Below, piece after piece: positions 32,301 to 47,345 of a stretch of 64,000 bases of DNA (positions are counted from its first letter, which is position 1; every line of letters starts with the position of its first letter). The position numbers and the translations under genes are program-made. Location of the stretch: the NCBI GenBank assembly GCA_022829145.1, contig CM040746.1, positions 33,259,712-33,323,711 on the forward strand, given 5' to 3'. This stretch comes from Albula goreensis. Taxonomy: Eukaryota > Chordata > Actinopteri > Albuliformes > Albulidae. Below the pieces are notes generated by a model. It ran no database searches, was not told the origin of the DNA, and saw nothing but the letters and a program-made list of their open reading frames with translations.

Positions 32301-34814
32301 AACCCCTCCTCTGGGGGCCTGACACATCCCACTAGCTGCCCTTCATCCACATAATGTGCCAGACACACTTACATCACCCCCCCCCAAAACAGCAAAATCC
32401 ACAGACTGAAACTAAACGTCCCAATATAAAACCATCTAAAAACCTTCAGAGGGTCAGCAGCAGGACATTTTTACCCTTTATAAGGATTTTGTTTCCTATC
32501 TGTATTATTACTGACAATATTGTTCTATACTTACTTTATTGCAATATCTGAAATGTTAGATGTTGAATGTTATATCTTTGCATTTGCAACATATTGTGAA
32601 CTGCAGTATTGCAAAATACTATGTTGATAACAGGTGATAACACACTGCATTTCTATACATATTTAAAGCTAGATGGCATCCCAAACCAAGATACAGAATA
32701 ATCACACCGTGTCTGTTTATTGTTGTTTTTTTTTTTTTGCAATACACCATCATATCATAGCAAAACAATCTGAATAAAAACAGAAACAAAAGGTTTACAG
32801 AAGCACACTGAATTTTGCAGCAATCATAAGACAGCCTAAAACAGAGCACACTGATGGTGTGTTTCTTGGTTAAGTCACCATGTGGGTTGTGTTTCTTTTG
32901 GCTCCTATGTCTCTAGGATGGATATATGCCATTAGCCATCGCTAAATAGACCTCCACCAGAATGATATGTGTCACGGAGCGCTTGTTAAAGCCAGGCCTG
33001 TGTTTATGTGCTGAGAACAGCCCTGGGCACCGCTAGTCAAAGCATACAGTGCTGGAAATGGCTCTCATGGGCTCCCCAGGATCTCAGCACCAGAGAATGA
33101 TCAGTATTCCAGCCATGAAAATTCAACAGTGACTCACTGCAATTACTGTATCTGATTTCTCTCTGAGGCTGAAAAGGCTGAGAGTTTAATCTGAACGCAC
33201 TCCCAAAGTTCAGAAGATCCACGCAATTAGTTAAGTGAAACAAAGAAAAGACTGCGGCATTAGAAAAACATCTTGATCATACTGTTTGCGATAAAAAAAG
33301 CATTATAACTTTAAAAGCTTAAAACACTTGAATACTGAAAATGTGAACATTATTTGCATATCACTGTTTTATACATTAAACAGTTAGACATGCATTCATA
33401 GTGTATTAGATACGTACAGGTTGCACATTTGATAAAACTTTATATCATCAAGAATGACTTTCTTTAAAAGGGACTGACTTTCCCACTTCCTTTTTCACTT
33501 CTGCTGAAAGGTTTCAGCTGCTGCGGGCAGGCAGCACAACTAACTGAGAACGTCTGAACCCTGGAGGAATAGAATCTCCTTCAGTGTTCTTCTTTCTCAC
33601 AGTAGTACAATCATGTTTAAACCATTCTGGCTTTCCTGACCTTGGCTGCGTCTGTCCCATCGACGACGGAGAGCTCAGAGGCCGGCCAGCGCGTGGATAG
33701 CTTGTAATGTCCCCTCACCTCCTTCACCGTCGCCAGGGTAACCTGCCCCCAGGAATCCGAGCCAACTGCAAAACCAACGTGAGGGTGGAGACGGAGAGAC
33801 AGAGAGAACTTCAGGCTCTGACACATTTAAGTGATGTATCAATTTAGCCCGTTGGATCTATGCAGAATTAAACACAGTAAATCTGAATGCTGCTACTCTG
33901 GCCTAATTGTGATGGGAGATTCTAAATGTCATGTGGCCGATGCTGGGAGCTCGTCAATTAACTTGTCAATGAAACTGTCGGCCGTTCGCCAAATCCCATG
34001 TAAACATCTTAATAACAAACGAGCCTTTCTCCATGCATAGTTAATTTTACGAGTGGAGAATGCTCCCATAACAGATAGGTAAATGCCTGCAAGTCTGCTT
34101 TGTGCAACAGCACCCCTGAGACATCAGGGATTTTGAAGACGGGGGCCTGTAGCGCTCACTCAGGAAATCAGATGCGTCTCCGCGAACGGAGGCATTTGAT
34201 GAGTCAGGTGAGAACTGCAGCGGGCCACTTAGTGGGAGGAAGGATGAGTAACCAGTGGACTGGGAGCAGTTGCTCCTGTGACCCAAACTGGCACCGAAAC
34301 AAAATAATCATTGTCTCCAGTAGCTGTTGCTGTTTTTCTCTCGTACAACAGAATGCAATTGCTTTTGCATAAACAACAATCAGAGAAGAAAAGTACAAAC
34401 CAAGAAGTCACTTAGTCATCTTCAATACACTCTGTCTCCCTCCCGCTCACACACGTACACAGATGCACACTCAATAATAGTTGCATACACACAACCAAAA
34501 CACAGCTGCCAATCACAGCTGCCTGCTACCACAAACATTCTTAGTATCTGGCCTTAGAGTTAACATCAGCTCTCTCTCTCTCTCTCTCCATTGCACCATT
34601 GTAGAGACTTAAACTTTCACACTACCACACAAAAGTATTTTCTTATGTATAAAACGTATCTTTTCTATATTAGTTTTGTACCTGCAGCACATAGAACGAC
34701 TCTTTTTTTCCTTCTGCTGCTGGCTTTCCAAACGGGGGACACGGCTAGAAGCCTCTCCTGTTGCGGGGTGAAGATAGCTCTCTGGAGATCGCTGCGCAGG
34801 GAGAACGCTGCCAT
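12381..34814 (-). CDS. exoc1-like: exocyst complex component 1 (Sec3)-like paralogue, 17 coding exons
   Basis: Exons in transcript order: 34814-34682, 33765-33641, 31745-31586, 28271-28069, 26399-26175, 22583-22451, 20304-20195, 19934-19797, 19198-19096, 18667-18588, 17755-17654, 17133-17084, 16754-16463, 14801-14618, 14020-13821, 13455-13261, 12545-12381 (TAA). Phases agree throughout: 865 aa, against 894 for human EXOC1. It aligns end to end with EXOC1: N-terminal lipid-binding PH-like domain (LQRAIFTPQQERLL; HLHLEKVYRW), acidic linker, coiled coil (VEQLLKLLDEALEEVGHIEE), then helical Sec3 C-terminal bundle (GVREEEVCFQLAYSKQEL; LEALYKKIGRDL; SLVGRCYP). The Ser-rich centre is shortened. By family, it would help tether secretory vesicles to PIP2-rich plasma membrane. 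Divergence shows it is not the conserved exoc1 orthologue. Exon 12 (50 nt) is the least certain, but it fixes the reading frame. Intron 3 uses a GC donor. No stops or frameshifts are seen, so it is probably functional. Confidence 0.9.
14845..15042. repeat. 3 x 68-bp tandem repeat with six CCAAT boxes
   Basis: Three copies start at 14845, 14913 and 14981 (68-bp period; the last is slightly short). Each has CCAAT followed by TCAGG and, 27 bp later, a second CCAAT. The CCAAT starts are 14859, 14886, 14927, 14954, 14995 and 15022. The array lies in intron 13 of the exocyst gene, about 44 bp upstream of exon 14. Confidence 0.85.
15155..15371. mobile_element. inverted-repeat (MITE-like) element
   Basis: The left arm (CCTGGTCCAGGAG...GGGCGTGCTG then TTTTTTGTT) is an imperfect reverse complement of the right arm, read on the minus strand as CCTGGTCTTGGAG...GGGTGTGCTGG then TTTTTTGTT. 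The ~217 bp unit has no coding capacity. It fits a non-autonomous DNA element; related sequence is seen at 8746-8903 and in part near 16050-16235. Confidence 0.55.
17463..17512. repeat. short interspersed repeat remnant
   Basis: The segment CAGACACACTTACCAAGAGC followed by AGCTTACAATG resembles a motif (roughly cagacgcttttatccaaagcgacttaca) that I recall as widespread in fish SINE-type repeats. Similar remnants are at 3186-3250, 23270-23322 and 54912-54975. Family assignment is from memory and unverified. Confidence 0.35.
20310..20406. repeat. (CA)n microsatellite abutting exoc1-like exon 7
   Basis: About 37 uninterrupted AC dinucleotides (20310-20383) then an imperfect tail. On the minus (coding) strand this is (TG)n immediately before GTTGCCAG, the acceptor of exon 7. 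Confidence 0.95.
21877..22447. repeat. ~31-bp diverged minisatellite
   Basis: Degenerate tandem copies of a unit like TGAGCAGTTATAGCAGGTGA plus GTGTTACATTG, about 18 copies. The most regular part is 22080-22447. The core CAGGTGAG is repeated many times. The array runs right up to the donor of exoc1-like exon 6 (exon ends 22451). Confidence 0.8.
24120..24295. repeat. TG-rich low-complexity tract
   Basis: Imperfect (TG)n with interspersed CA/TA steps (TGTGTGCACGTGTTCACATG and similar) in exoc1-like intron 5. No coding signal. Confidence 0.8.
27607..27965. repeat. 28-bp minisatellite with ~84-bp higher-order unit
   Basis: The basic unit is close to CTCACTCAGCTTCAGTACCA plus CTCTCTCT. Three variant units together (CTCTCTCT, TTCTCTGAGCTCGG and CCCACTGTCC variants) recur as a block of about 84 bp. 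It lies in intron 4 of exoc1-like. Open frames across it reflect the lack of stops in the unit. Confidence 0.85.
34682..34814 (-). CDS. exoc1-like: exoc1-like first coding exon
   Basis: Starts at ATG 34814 with MAAFSLRSDLQRAIFTPQQE, matching the EXOC1 N-terminus in position and sequence pattern. An upstream in-frame ATG (34850) would add 12 residues with no family counterpart, so the internal ATG is preferred. The basic cluster SSRRKKR lies where EXOC1 has its lysine run. Donor CAG then GTACAA at 34681. Confidence 0.88.
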
Positions 34815-39564
<4,750 letters not shown>

Positions 39565-41546
39565 GATCAGACCTCTCCATACCTCCCCCCACCCCCATCC
39601 CCAGCACACATCCCCAGCGTCAACCCCTCGATATCCCAGCCTTCTGCTGCTCTGTGATGCCTCTAAACGTTGTAGATATAGACAAAACTCCTGATTCCAT
39701 CCCTTCGCCTCTTCCCGACTGCCTATTTCCCCCTCGAACAGTGCCCCCTGGTGTCCGTCAGACGCTTTTACCCTCCTGAGTCGTCAAGTCCCGTCGTCGA
39801 GTGAAACCCCGCCATCGCCTGCCAAATCTCAGCTTCCCCTGTCAGCTGGAGAGACTGTGCCTCCTTTTGAAAACCCCTCTTTCCTGTGTTTACTGTTTAT
39901 TTTCCTCATTTGAAAACTGCACAGTTATTTACAAGATGTGTTCTGTGATATTTGATGGCAGCGATGTATAAGTGTATATTTGGAGATCAAGAGGTCCTTG
40001 GTGAGGCACAGGGTAAAGACCTGTTTGACTCCACCTGGTTACGTGGGAGCTGCCTGTTAGACTCTTCTTTTCAACAGCTCTCCAAAAGATTGGAGAGCTT
40101 ATCAGCTTTGTGGAATAACAACATCGCAACACAAATAACAAAGTGTTACATCCAATTTCAATTCCTCTCCAGGTTTACTTCTTGAAATTGTGTGACCACA
40201 GCTTTAAGGAATTACTTGTTTTATAAAGAAATTTAAAAAAGAACACAGAGTAGAACCCACTCTTTCCCAGTTGTGGGGAGGATGTAAATTAGCCAGCTGT
40301 CTTTCTCTTGTCATGTTTTCTGCGTGTGAAAGTCACAGAGGCTAAGAAAAGTGCTTGAACAGAGGCAGCGAACCCCTGACTGCTCAACTGGGTTGCTTAA
40401 AATCCAAAAGGCACACAGCTTTTGGTTTTGGATAGAGTGAGCTGTGTGCTTAGAGAGAATGTGATCATAAGTCAGAGGTTTGTGGGGGATTTGTGTGTTT
40501 GTGTGTGTGTTGGGGGAGCGGGCTGGGAGGTGAGGGAATGGTAGGGCAATGTAAAAATCAAAGAATAAAAAAAGGAAAAAAAAGCCTGAAAATAAATGGT
40601 CACTGGTTAGAGCTGATGAGCTGTGAGTATTGACTGCGCAGTGAAGCGTTCAGTGTTCAAATTGCCTAACGTCAAGAGGGGCAGACAACAGGAAGCGTCA
40701 CATCGCATACTGTACACGTATTCCTTTTTCTATGAATTCTTTTTTTTCTGCTGTTATTTATTTATTTTTTTTTTAAACTTGGTTCTTTGATTCTTAATAG
40801 TGTGCTTATTTCTGTTATGTCTGGCTCCTCTGTTATGTAATGAAGGATAGGATCTCACATCCCCTGCAGATGGAGCATCAACAGGACGCACATTGGCAGA
40901 TATTTGCTGTGCACATTTCCTGTGTCATTTACTGAGTCTTACCTCAGCTAAAAGATAGAGAAACGTCTACATCGATTTGAGATTGCAATGCGTCAGATTT
41001 TTTACTTAAATTTCAACTTGTGTGAAAACAGATTAAATAACTAATGCATAATTTTTGGGATAATGCACAGCTCAATACAATGGGTTTAACATACCTGTGT
41101 TGGATATTTGCTTTATATTTGTCCCTTTACATTTTTTAAAAAGTTGCTTTTATTTCTAAAAGGAAGATGAAAATTATATCTGATTCACCAACCTTAACTC
41201 TTTCCCTCTAACTGCTCAATGCACAGCATTATCATAATATTCACACTATTTTTCTTTGCCACTCTTTGCACCATGACAGCATTGCAGGAACGTTGTGAAA
41301 GAGTTGTACTTCAGTTGTTCTCAGTGACATGTGAGGTCATAGAGCTGTGTAGGGAAATGGTTTTTTTTCCTGGTTGATTTTTTCAGGTGTCCCCTCAGGA
41401 CAGCACTTTTAAGGTCTAAGCACAGAATTACTTACCTCGGAAAACAAGAAAAACGTTCTCCACCCTCCAGTCCATTTCTCAGCTGGACTAGTACAAAAGC
41501 TTTCAGTGCTGTGGAGGTATGATCGATGTTAAGCCTTGCAAATAAA
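39565..41546 (+). other. probable kctd12b 3' UTR
   Basis: T-rich sequence follows the stop, with AATAAA at 40564-40569, 40591-40596 and 41541-41546. Which is used cannot be told from sequence. Confidence 0.45.
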
Positions 41547-44500
41547 AACATAAAGATGTAGCCTGAACTGAAAATGTGTGCGTCCCTTTTATTTCAGGTA
41601 TATGCACACATGGAAAAAAAAAACGTGTAGATATCACTGGAGGAAACAGTTTGGTATTTCGGTTCAAACGGTGTCAGTGGCCATGATTTTGGTGGGAAAC
41701 AGTTTCCCATTTCTCCCATCATTGATTCAGCTCTGTTGGGAGTCCGTCACACTGTCAAACAGTCGCTTTTGTCTTTTTGGGTGACATTGAGAAGCGTAAG
41801 GGCGAATGGGAGAGTGCAGAGCCGCAGTTTGGCTGAAACTGTAATTACTGATCGGGCCTATCTTAAGCCGCCTCCGCCCTCATCTGTTTCTGCCCCTAGA
41901 GCGGGGTCCTCATCTCCCTCTCACTGGGGTCTCGCCTGGAAGAAGCAGCACCAGAGCTGGAATAAGAAACAGGGACTCGTAGATAACAGGCTCTGTCAAA
42001 GCAGATTAGGGCCCTTGTATTGCTACAACTAATCTGGGTAATTAGGCCAGAGATTTAAATATCTACTTTTACCACAGCACTTAAAAGGAAACAAAAAAAA
42101 CACACAGGAAGTATTGAATACCACATACAAAGTTTTTTTTTTTTTTTTAATGAAAAAGAAGACCTCTCACTGACATCTATTTTCTGCTGGCTGAAATAGT
42201 GTATATACTGTACATCCCTTTTGGATAATTTGGCAGACAGGCGCTGCCATGGAGTCATGATCTGACTGCGTTGAGAGAGACAGAGTCTCTGCTCTATGAT
42301 GCATCTTCCCTGCAGGTAATGAGGCAGGGAGGTCTTTGGCGTGAGGTCAATAAGATCAGCGAGCGTGGGACAGAAGATTAAGTGTGTGAAGTGGTGTTGT
42401 CAATCACCACAGTGCTGATCCTTCTCTTAGGGCTGAGATAACTTTGTCTCCGTGCCATAAAAACCCTCGTTCTTTGACGGCACATCTGATCTCAGGAGCG
42501 ACCAGGAGGAAATAGCAGGTATTAGGCCTAACCAATGTGACAAGCTCTAAATCTCCATAACACTCAGAGCTTGGAAACGATGAATGGGATGAATTCAAAG
42601 AGACGGCAACTGACCTTGTGAGTGATTCATGTAATTCTTCTGGCCTTTCATCAATCTTGTGTGAAGAATTTCAATACTGGTGATAAATCAGGTGCTCCTC
42701 GACAATGTGATGGAGGTGTGGCTAGCAGACGGGGAATGCTGAAAACATCATGGTTTCAGTGATTTTCATTGGTTGCACATGTCGCCCATTTTAGACTGTG
42801 TCACAGGAGCCTTTCCAGTAACTTCCTTTCAGTCCTGGTCATCTGCCCAGACCTGCAAAGGCAGTTAATTAATGATGGTCAGCCATTGTTAGCTGCAGAG
42901 GCCATTGGAAAGCAGTCACTGTGCAGAGTGTGATGACATTTGCCAATATACAGGAAAAAAGAAAACATCAAACATACCGACATTTCTTAGTCCGCGTGTG
43001 TCTGGACATTTTAGGAGATGTTCAGAGTGTGCATTGCTCTGAGTATGTCTGTCGTGTATTTAGTGTGTGGACAGTCTTAATCCCAGCATTGGAGCATTTC
43101 TCCATGCATCAACTCTGCCTTCCAAAAATCACTGTGCTAGCTTACATTGTGTCACAGAGACATGGATATGTTGGAAATTATATGAAGATATATACGTGTG
43201 AAAGCTACATTTGGATTTAATATTTGTCAGTTTATGGTACATTTTAACAAAGCAACAAATATGCTTCAGTAGTCGTCCATATTTTTAGCATTGCAAAATA
43301 ATGGGAATTTAAGGCTCCCTTTGGATGTTGACTGTTTGTACCCAGTGCTGAAGTAGCAGGTGCAGCACAGAGTCAGCCTGATGTGGGGTAGGGGATCGCA
43401 CCCTGGCCATACCCATGGCGGCAGTGGCTGGATGTCCTGGGGAGGGGGGGAGGCGGCTTCTGGTCCGCCGTGTTTACCCGAGCTCTTCCTGCAAGAGCGC
43501 CTCCTGTGGTAGTAGAGGAGCCTGCGATCTGCCAGCTCTGACTACGCCTGGATTGCCATCCCCCCAACAGGATGGGGGTGCAGTGTTGGTGGCAGATTGC
43601 GGCTGAAAAGAGAGCAGCTGCCGGCTGCTTGGGTTTCAGAAGGGTGCACTTGCTAGTCTGCATTTATTTGAATCGACAGAAAAGGTTGTAGCAGTGTCAC
43701 AGGCTTGAGCTTTCGAGATGTAATTAAAATGTTTGAAAAAATAATCCCAAAGCTAAGAATAATTTACACTGAGGTTAGGTTGAATCTTAGCCTGTGTTTG
43801 TGTTTTGTGGAATTGAAGCACAGAGACTTGAAGGCCCAGTTAGTGAAGGGTCAAATGCGTCGTAGTAAATCAACTCACACATGGAATGGGCAAGATTGAA
43901 TCAACTCACTCACAGAGTGGGTAGTAGTGAATCAATTCACTCACAGAATGGGCAGGAATGAATCAACTCACTCAAAGAGTGGGCAGCAGTGAATCAACTC
44001 CCTCACAGAATGGATTGCTCAGAGCTGCTGCAGTGGGGACAGAAGGCTGTTGTCAAGGTTACAGCTTCTGTGTGCTCTCTTAACAGGAAAACTTGGCAAT
44101 CCAAGAATTTGCGGTCTGAGAATCAGGTTAACAAAGTAAACATTGATGTTTACTCTAAACATCCTGTCAAAAAGCTTTGTAAAACAGCAGCAGAGTAGTC
44201 TGCCCTTCCTCAGAACCGCAACACATTACCTTTGGCTGGATTCCCTCTGAATCCCCAAACTGATTACATCAAAACCACTTATTACACATACAAGTATATA
44301 CTCCTCCTTGGGCGTAAATCTGGTCATTAATCTGCTGTGTTTACTTTTAATATATTTCAGCTGAAGTTTCTTTTCGTGACCAGAGGATCACGTTGTCCCT
44401 AGTGTGTAAGGGAGCGGCTAGGTCTTTTTTAAAGTGCTCTTATACCCTCATAAGAGGAGGTTTAATGACTCTGCAGCTCCCCACTTCTACAATGCGCTAA

Positions 44501-45240
44501 CTTAGAAACAGAGGGAGACCCCCTCCTCTCTAAATATATTTTTTTTTCCATTTGAAAGAACAAATGTTTGCTATTTTGTGGAATGCACAGTAAGGGGACA
44601 CTGTGTGCCTGCAGAGAGACTCCTCTGTTATAAAACAGGGCACGTCCACGTCCATGCACACATGAGGCCAGGGTTGTCCTCATACACAGCTTAGGTGGCA
44701 GCAGCACAAACAAAAACACTGCCTGAAATTAGAAAACGAACAGAAGCACATGACAGGGGTATTTAAGGAAGCTGGAGCAGCTGCAAAAGTTTTGCTTTCT
44801 TTTTTTTCTTTCTTTCTTTTTTTTGTCTGCTCATTCACCTTCCTCTGTGTGTTTCAAATTCCTCAGTTCCAGGTTTATACAGAGTCTCAGAAATGGATGT
44901 GCAGAAACGGTGGGGGCAGCAGTTAGAGCCAGAGATTGCAAGATGAAAAAGATGCCCCCTTTTTTTAGCTGGAGTGATAAGGTTCCTGTGTCTTTGTGAA
45001 AAAATAAATACTTTGGCTAAAAAGTTTAGCATGCATGAACGTGTTCCACATAGTGAGCTAATACCCTTTTTGAAAATATGTCTACAGAATAGTACAGTAT
45101 GCTTACTGTTGACTGAATCAGAATAAAGTTATTTTGTGATGAACTCATCCTATCTGGTTCCTGTATTATTATTATGTTATAACTGTATTATTATGTTATT
45201 GTATCCTTGTATTTCAAATAATCTCAGATACATATACATG
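41547..45240. other. non-coding intergenic stretch
   Basis: No exon with usable splice sites recognised. It contains a 31-bp tandem repeat at 43862-44013 and a stretch at ~42300-42545 that looks less degenerate than its surroundings. Confidence 0.5.
43862..44013. repeat. 31-bp tandem repeat
   Basis: Copies begin at 43897, 43928, 43959 and 43990 with an exact 31-bp period, plus a diverged first copy near 43866. The unit is TGAATCAACTCACTCACAGA plus GTGGGCAGTAG. It is not related to the 31-bp array at 21877-22447. Confidence 0.85.
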
Positions 45241-45257
45241 CATGAATGAGTGCAACT

Positions 45258-45260
<3 letters not shown>

Positions 45261-45340
<80 letters not shown>
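45261..45340. repeat. (CA)40 microsatellite
   Basis: Forty uninterrupted CA dinucleotides, just upstream of the 33-bp minisatellite. Confidence 0.97.
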
Positions 45341-45343
<3 letters not shown>

Positions 45344-45440
45344 ACATGCAGAAACCTTGCTTATCTTCTGCTTGCATTTCTGCTCAGTCACTGTCATGGG
45401 AAAACCTTTCACCAGAAGTTACCTCCAGTTCCTCCTCCTC

Positions 45441-46327
45441 CCCATCACCAGGCCAATGTTATCCCCTCCTGTCCCCATCACCAGGCCAATGTTATCCCCT
45501 CCCGTCCCCATCACCAGGCCGATGTTATCCCCTCCCGTCCCCATCACCAGGCCAATGTTATCCCCTTCCCTCCCCTCTCACCAGGCCGATGTTATCCCCT
45601 CCCGTCCCCATCACCAGGCCGATGTTATCCCCTCCCGTCCCCATCACCAGGCCAATGTTATCCCCTTCCCTCCCTCTCACCAGGCCGATGTTATCCCCTC
45701 CCGTCCCCATCACCAGGCCAATGTTATCCCCTTCCCTCCCCTCTCACCAGGCCGATGTTATCCCCTCCCGTCCCCATCACCAGGCCAATGTTATCCCCTT
45801 CCCTCCCCTCTCACCAGGCCGATGTTATCCCCTCCCGTCCCCATCACCAGGCCAATGTTATCCCCTTCCCTCCCCTCTCACCAGGCCAATGTTATCCCCT
45901 CTTCCCTCTGCATCACGAGGTCAATGTTATCCCCTCCCGTCCCCATCACCAGGCCAATGTTATCCCCTCTTCCCTCTGCATCACGAGGTCAATGTTATCC
46001 CCTTCCCTCCCCATCACCAGGCCAATGTTATCCCCTCTTCCCTCTGCATCACGAGGTCAATGTTATCCCCTCCCATCCCCATCACCAGGCCAATGTTATC
46101 CCCTTCCCTCCCCATCACCAGGCCAATGTTATCCCCTTCCCTCCCCATCACCAGGCCAATGTTATCCCCTCTTCCCTCTGCATCACGAGGTCAATGTTAT
46201 CCCCTCCCATCCCCATCACCAGGCCAATGTTATCCCCTTCCCTCCCCATCACCAGGCCAATGTTATCCCCTCTTCCCTCTGCATCACGAGGTCAATGTTA
46301 TCCCCTTCCCTCCCCATCACCAGGCCA
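45441..46327. repeat. 33-bp minisatellite, 26 copies plus a partial
   Basis: The core GGCCAATGTTATCCCCT recurs 26 times. Units are ~33-35 bp with two main spacers: CCCGTCCCCATCACCA, and a CTTCCCTCTGCATCACGA type that has GGTC in place of GGCC. The unit length is near a multiple of three and has no stop in several frames, so open frames of 376, 370 and 228 codons arise; I do not regard them as genes. Confidence 0.95.
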
Positions 46328-46464
46328 CAGCCAGCCTCACTCTCCTATCTCTCTACATTTAATTGCAGCAATTTAGAAAGGCATAGTTCCCCCTTCTTTT
46401 ACTCACACCCTGAGAGCATAATAACAGGTTCTACCTTATAACCTCAGCACACAACCAAGAATAC

Positions 46465-46529
46465 TCACACACACATACACACACAAACACACACACGCAC
46501 ACGCACACACACACACACACACACACACG

Positions 46530-46596
<67 letters not shown>

Positions 46597-46618
46597 CACA
46601 CACGCACACGCACACACA

Positions 46619-46688
<70 letters not shown>
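46465..46688. repeat. long (CA)n/(CG) compound microsatellite
   Basis: About 220 bp of nearly pure alternating purine-pyrimidine sequence, mostly CA with CGCACG patches. Both strands give meaningless Cys/Val or Thr/His open frames. Confidence 0.95.
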
Positions 46689-46693
<5 letters not shown>

Positions 46694-46828
46694 CCAAATT
46701 TCTCCTGTTCCTGCCCACTCTCCAGTTACTCTTGTTGTGCCAGACCGTTGGTCCTGGTGCTCCATGGTGCTGGCTGTCTGTGGTCCGGATCAGGTGTACA
46801 CATACCTGAGCTATTCTTATCTGTGCAG

Positions 46829-46885
46829 GTAAAGATGCAGCAGGACATCACCTGGAGCCCACCGTCCAGCCGCCCAGCCAAACAG
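46829..46885 (+). CDS. candidate internal exon of the unidentified downstream gene
   Basis: A 57-nt segment between a good acceptor (TTATCTGTGCAG) and donor (ACAG then GTACAG). Read in phase 1 it gives KDAAGHHLEPTVQPPSQT with phase 1 on both sides, which would join in frame to the terminal exon at 58208. The Pro/Gln/Ser flavour suits that protein. There is no homology evidence and short chance exons are common, so this is tentative. Confidence 0.25.
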
Positions 46886-47035
46886 GTACAGTCTCTCTGC
46901 ATTGCTCTCCCTCGCAGCCCCTTGAGCTGTGTCACCTGCCCCCACTGCCACCCCCTGCCCCACATATCATACTGGCATCCGCTTGTGACCATTACTGTCC
47001 CTCTGTCTGCCCCCCAGTCTATGGGACTGTATCCA

Positions 47036-47345
47036 TTTCCAGGAAAGGACGCTGGGTCTGACAATGAAGAAATACACAACCAACATTACAAATGCCTGTA
47101 AACACCAACAGATTTACTCTCATAAACTCTTGTTAAATAACTATTATTATCATCATGGTAGTAGGAGTAGTAGTAGTAGCAGTAGGGGTGGTGTTAGTAG
47201 ATAGTGGTTGATGTATTTGGCCTTGAATTGCTGCCTTATCCTCAGTGGACTCAGGAATTGATATGGGTTGACTTGTAGCTGTTTGCAGGGATTTATGATG
47301 TTGTTTGTGTATTTTTTTACAGCCACACCCAAAGTCTTTTCCTGG
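47036..47345. mobile_element. ~310-bp inverted-repeat element
   Basis: The arm at 47036-47110 (CCAGGAAAGGACGCTGGGTC; AAATACACAACCAACATTAC) is repeated in reverse complement at 47275-47345 (minus strand CCAGGAAAAGACTTTGGGTG; AAATACACAAACAACATCAT), about three quarters identical by eye over ~75 bp. The loop holds a GTAGTAGTAG-rich stretch. It fits a MITE-like remnant. Confidence 0.55.

Larger units (their letters stand above)
12546..34681 (-). other. introns of exoc1-like
   Basis: The 16 introns carry tandem and interspersed repeats but no second gene that I can support. The largest are intron 5 (26174-22584), intron 3 (31585-28272), intron 6 (22450-20305) and intron 2 (33640-31746). Intron 6 is bracketed by a minisatellite at its 5' end and a (TG)n tract at its 3' end. 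Plus-strand open frames in this span look like chance ORFs in repeats or exon shadows. Confidence 0.7.

Noticed and set aside
45246-46441. Long open frames (up to 376 codons) on the plus strand
   Set aside because: They consist of a (CA)n tract plus a 33-bp minisatellite open in several frames at once; no complexity and no conserved domain.
46431-46765. Minus-strand Cys/Val repeat open frames
   Set aside because: Translations of (CA)n/(TG)n microsatellite.
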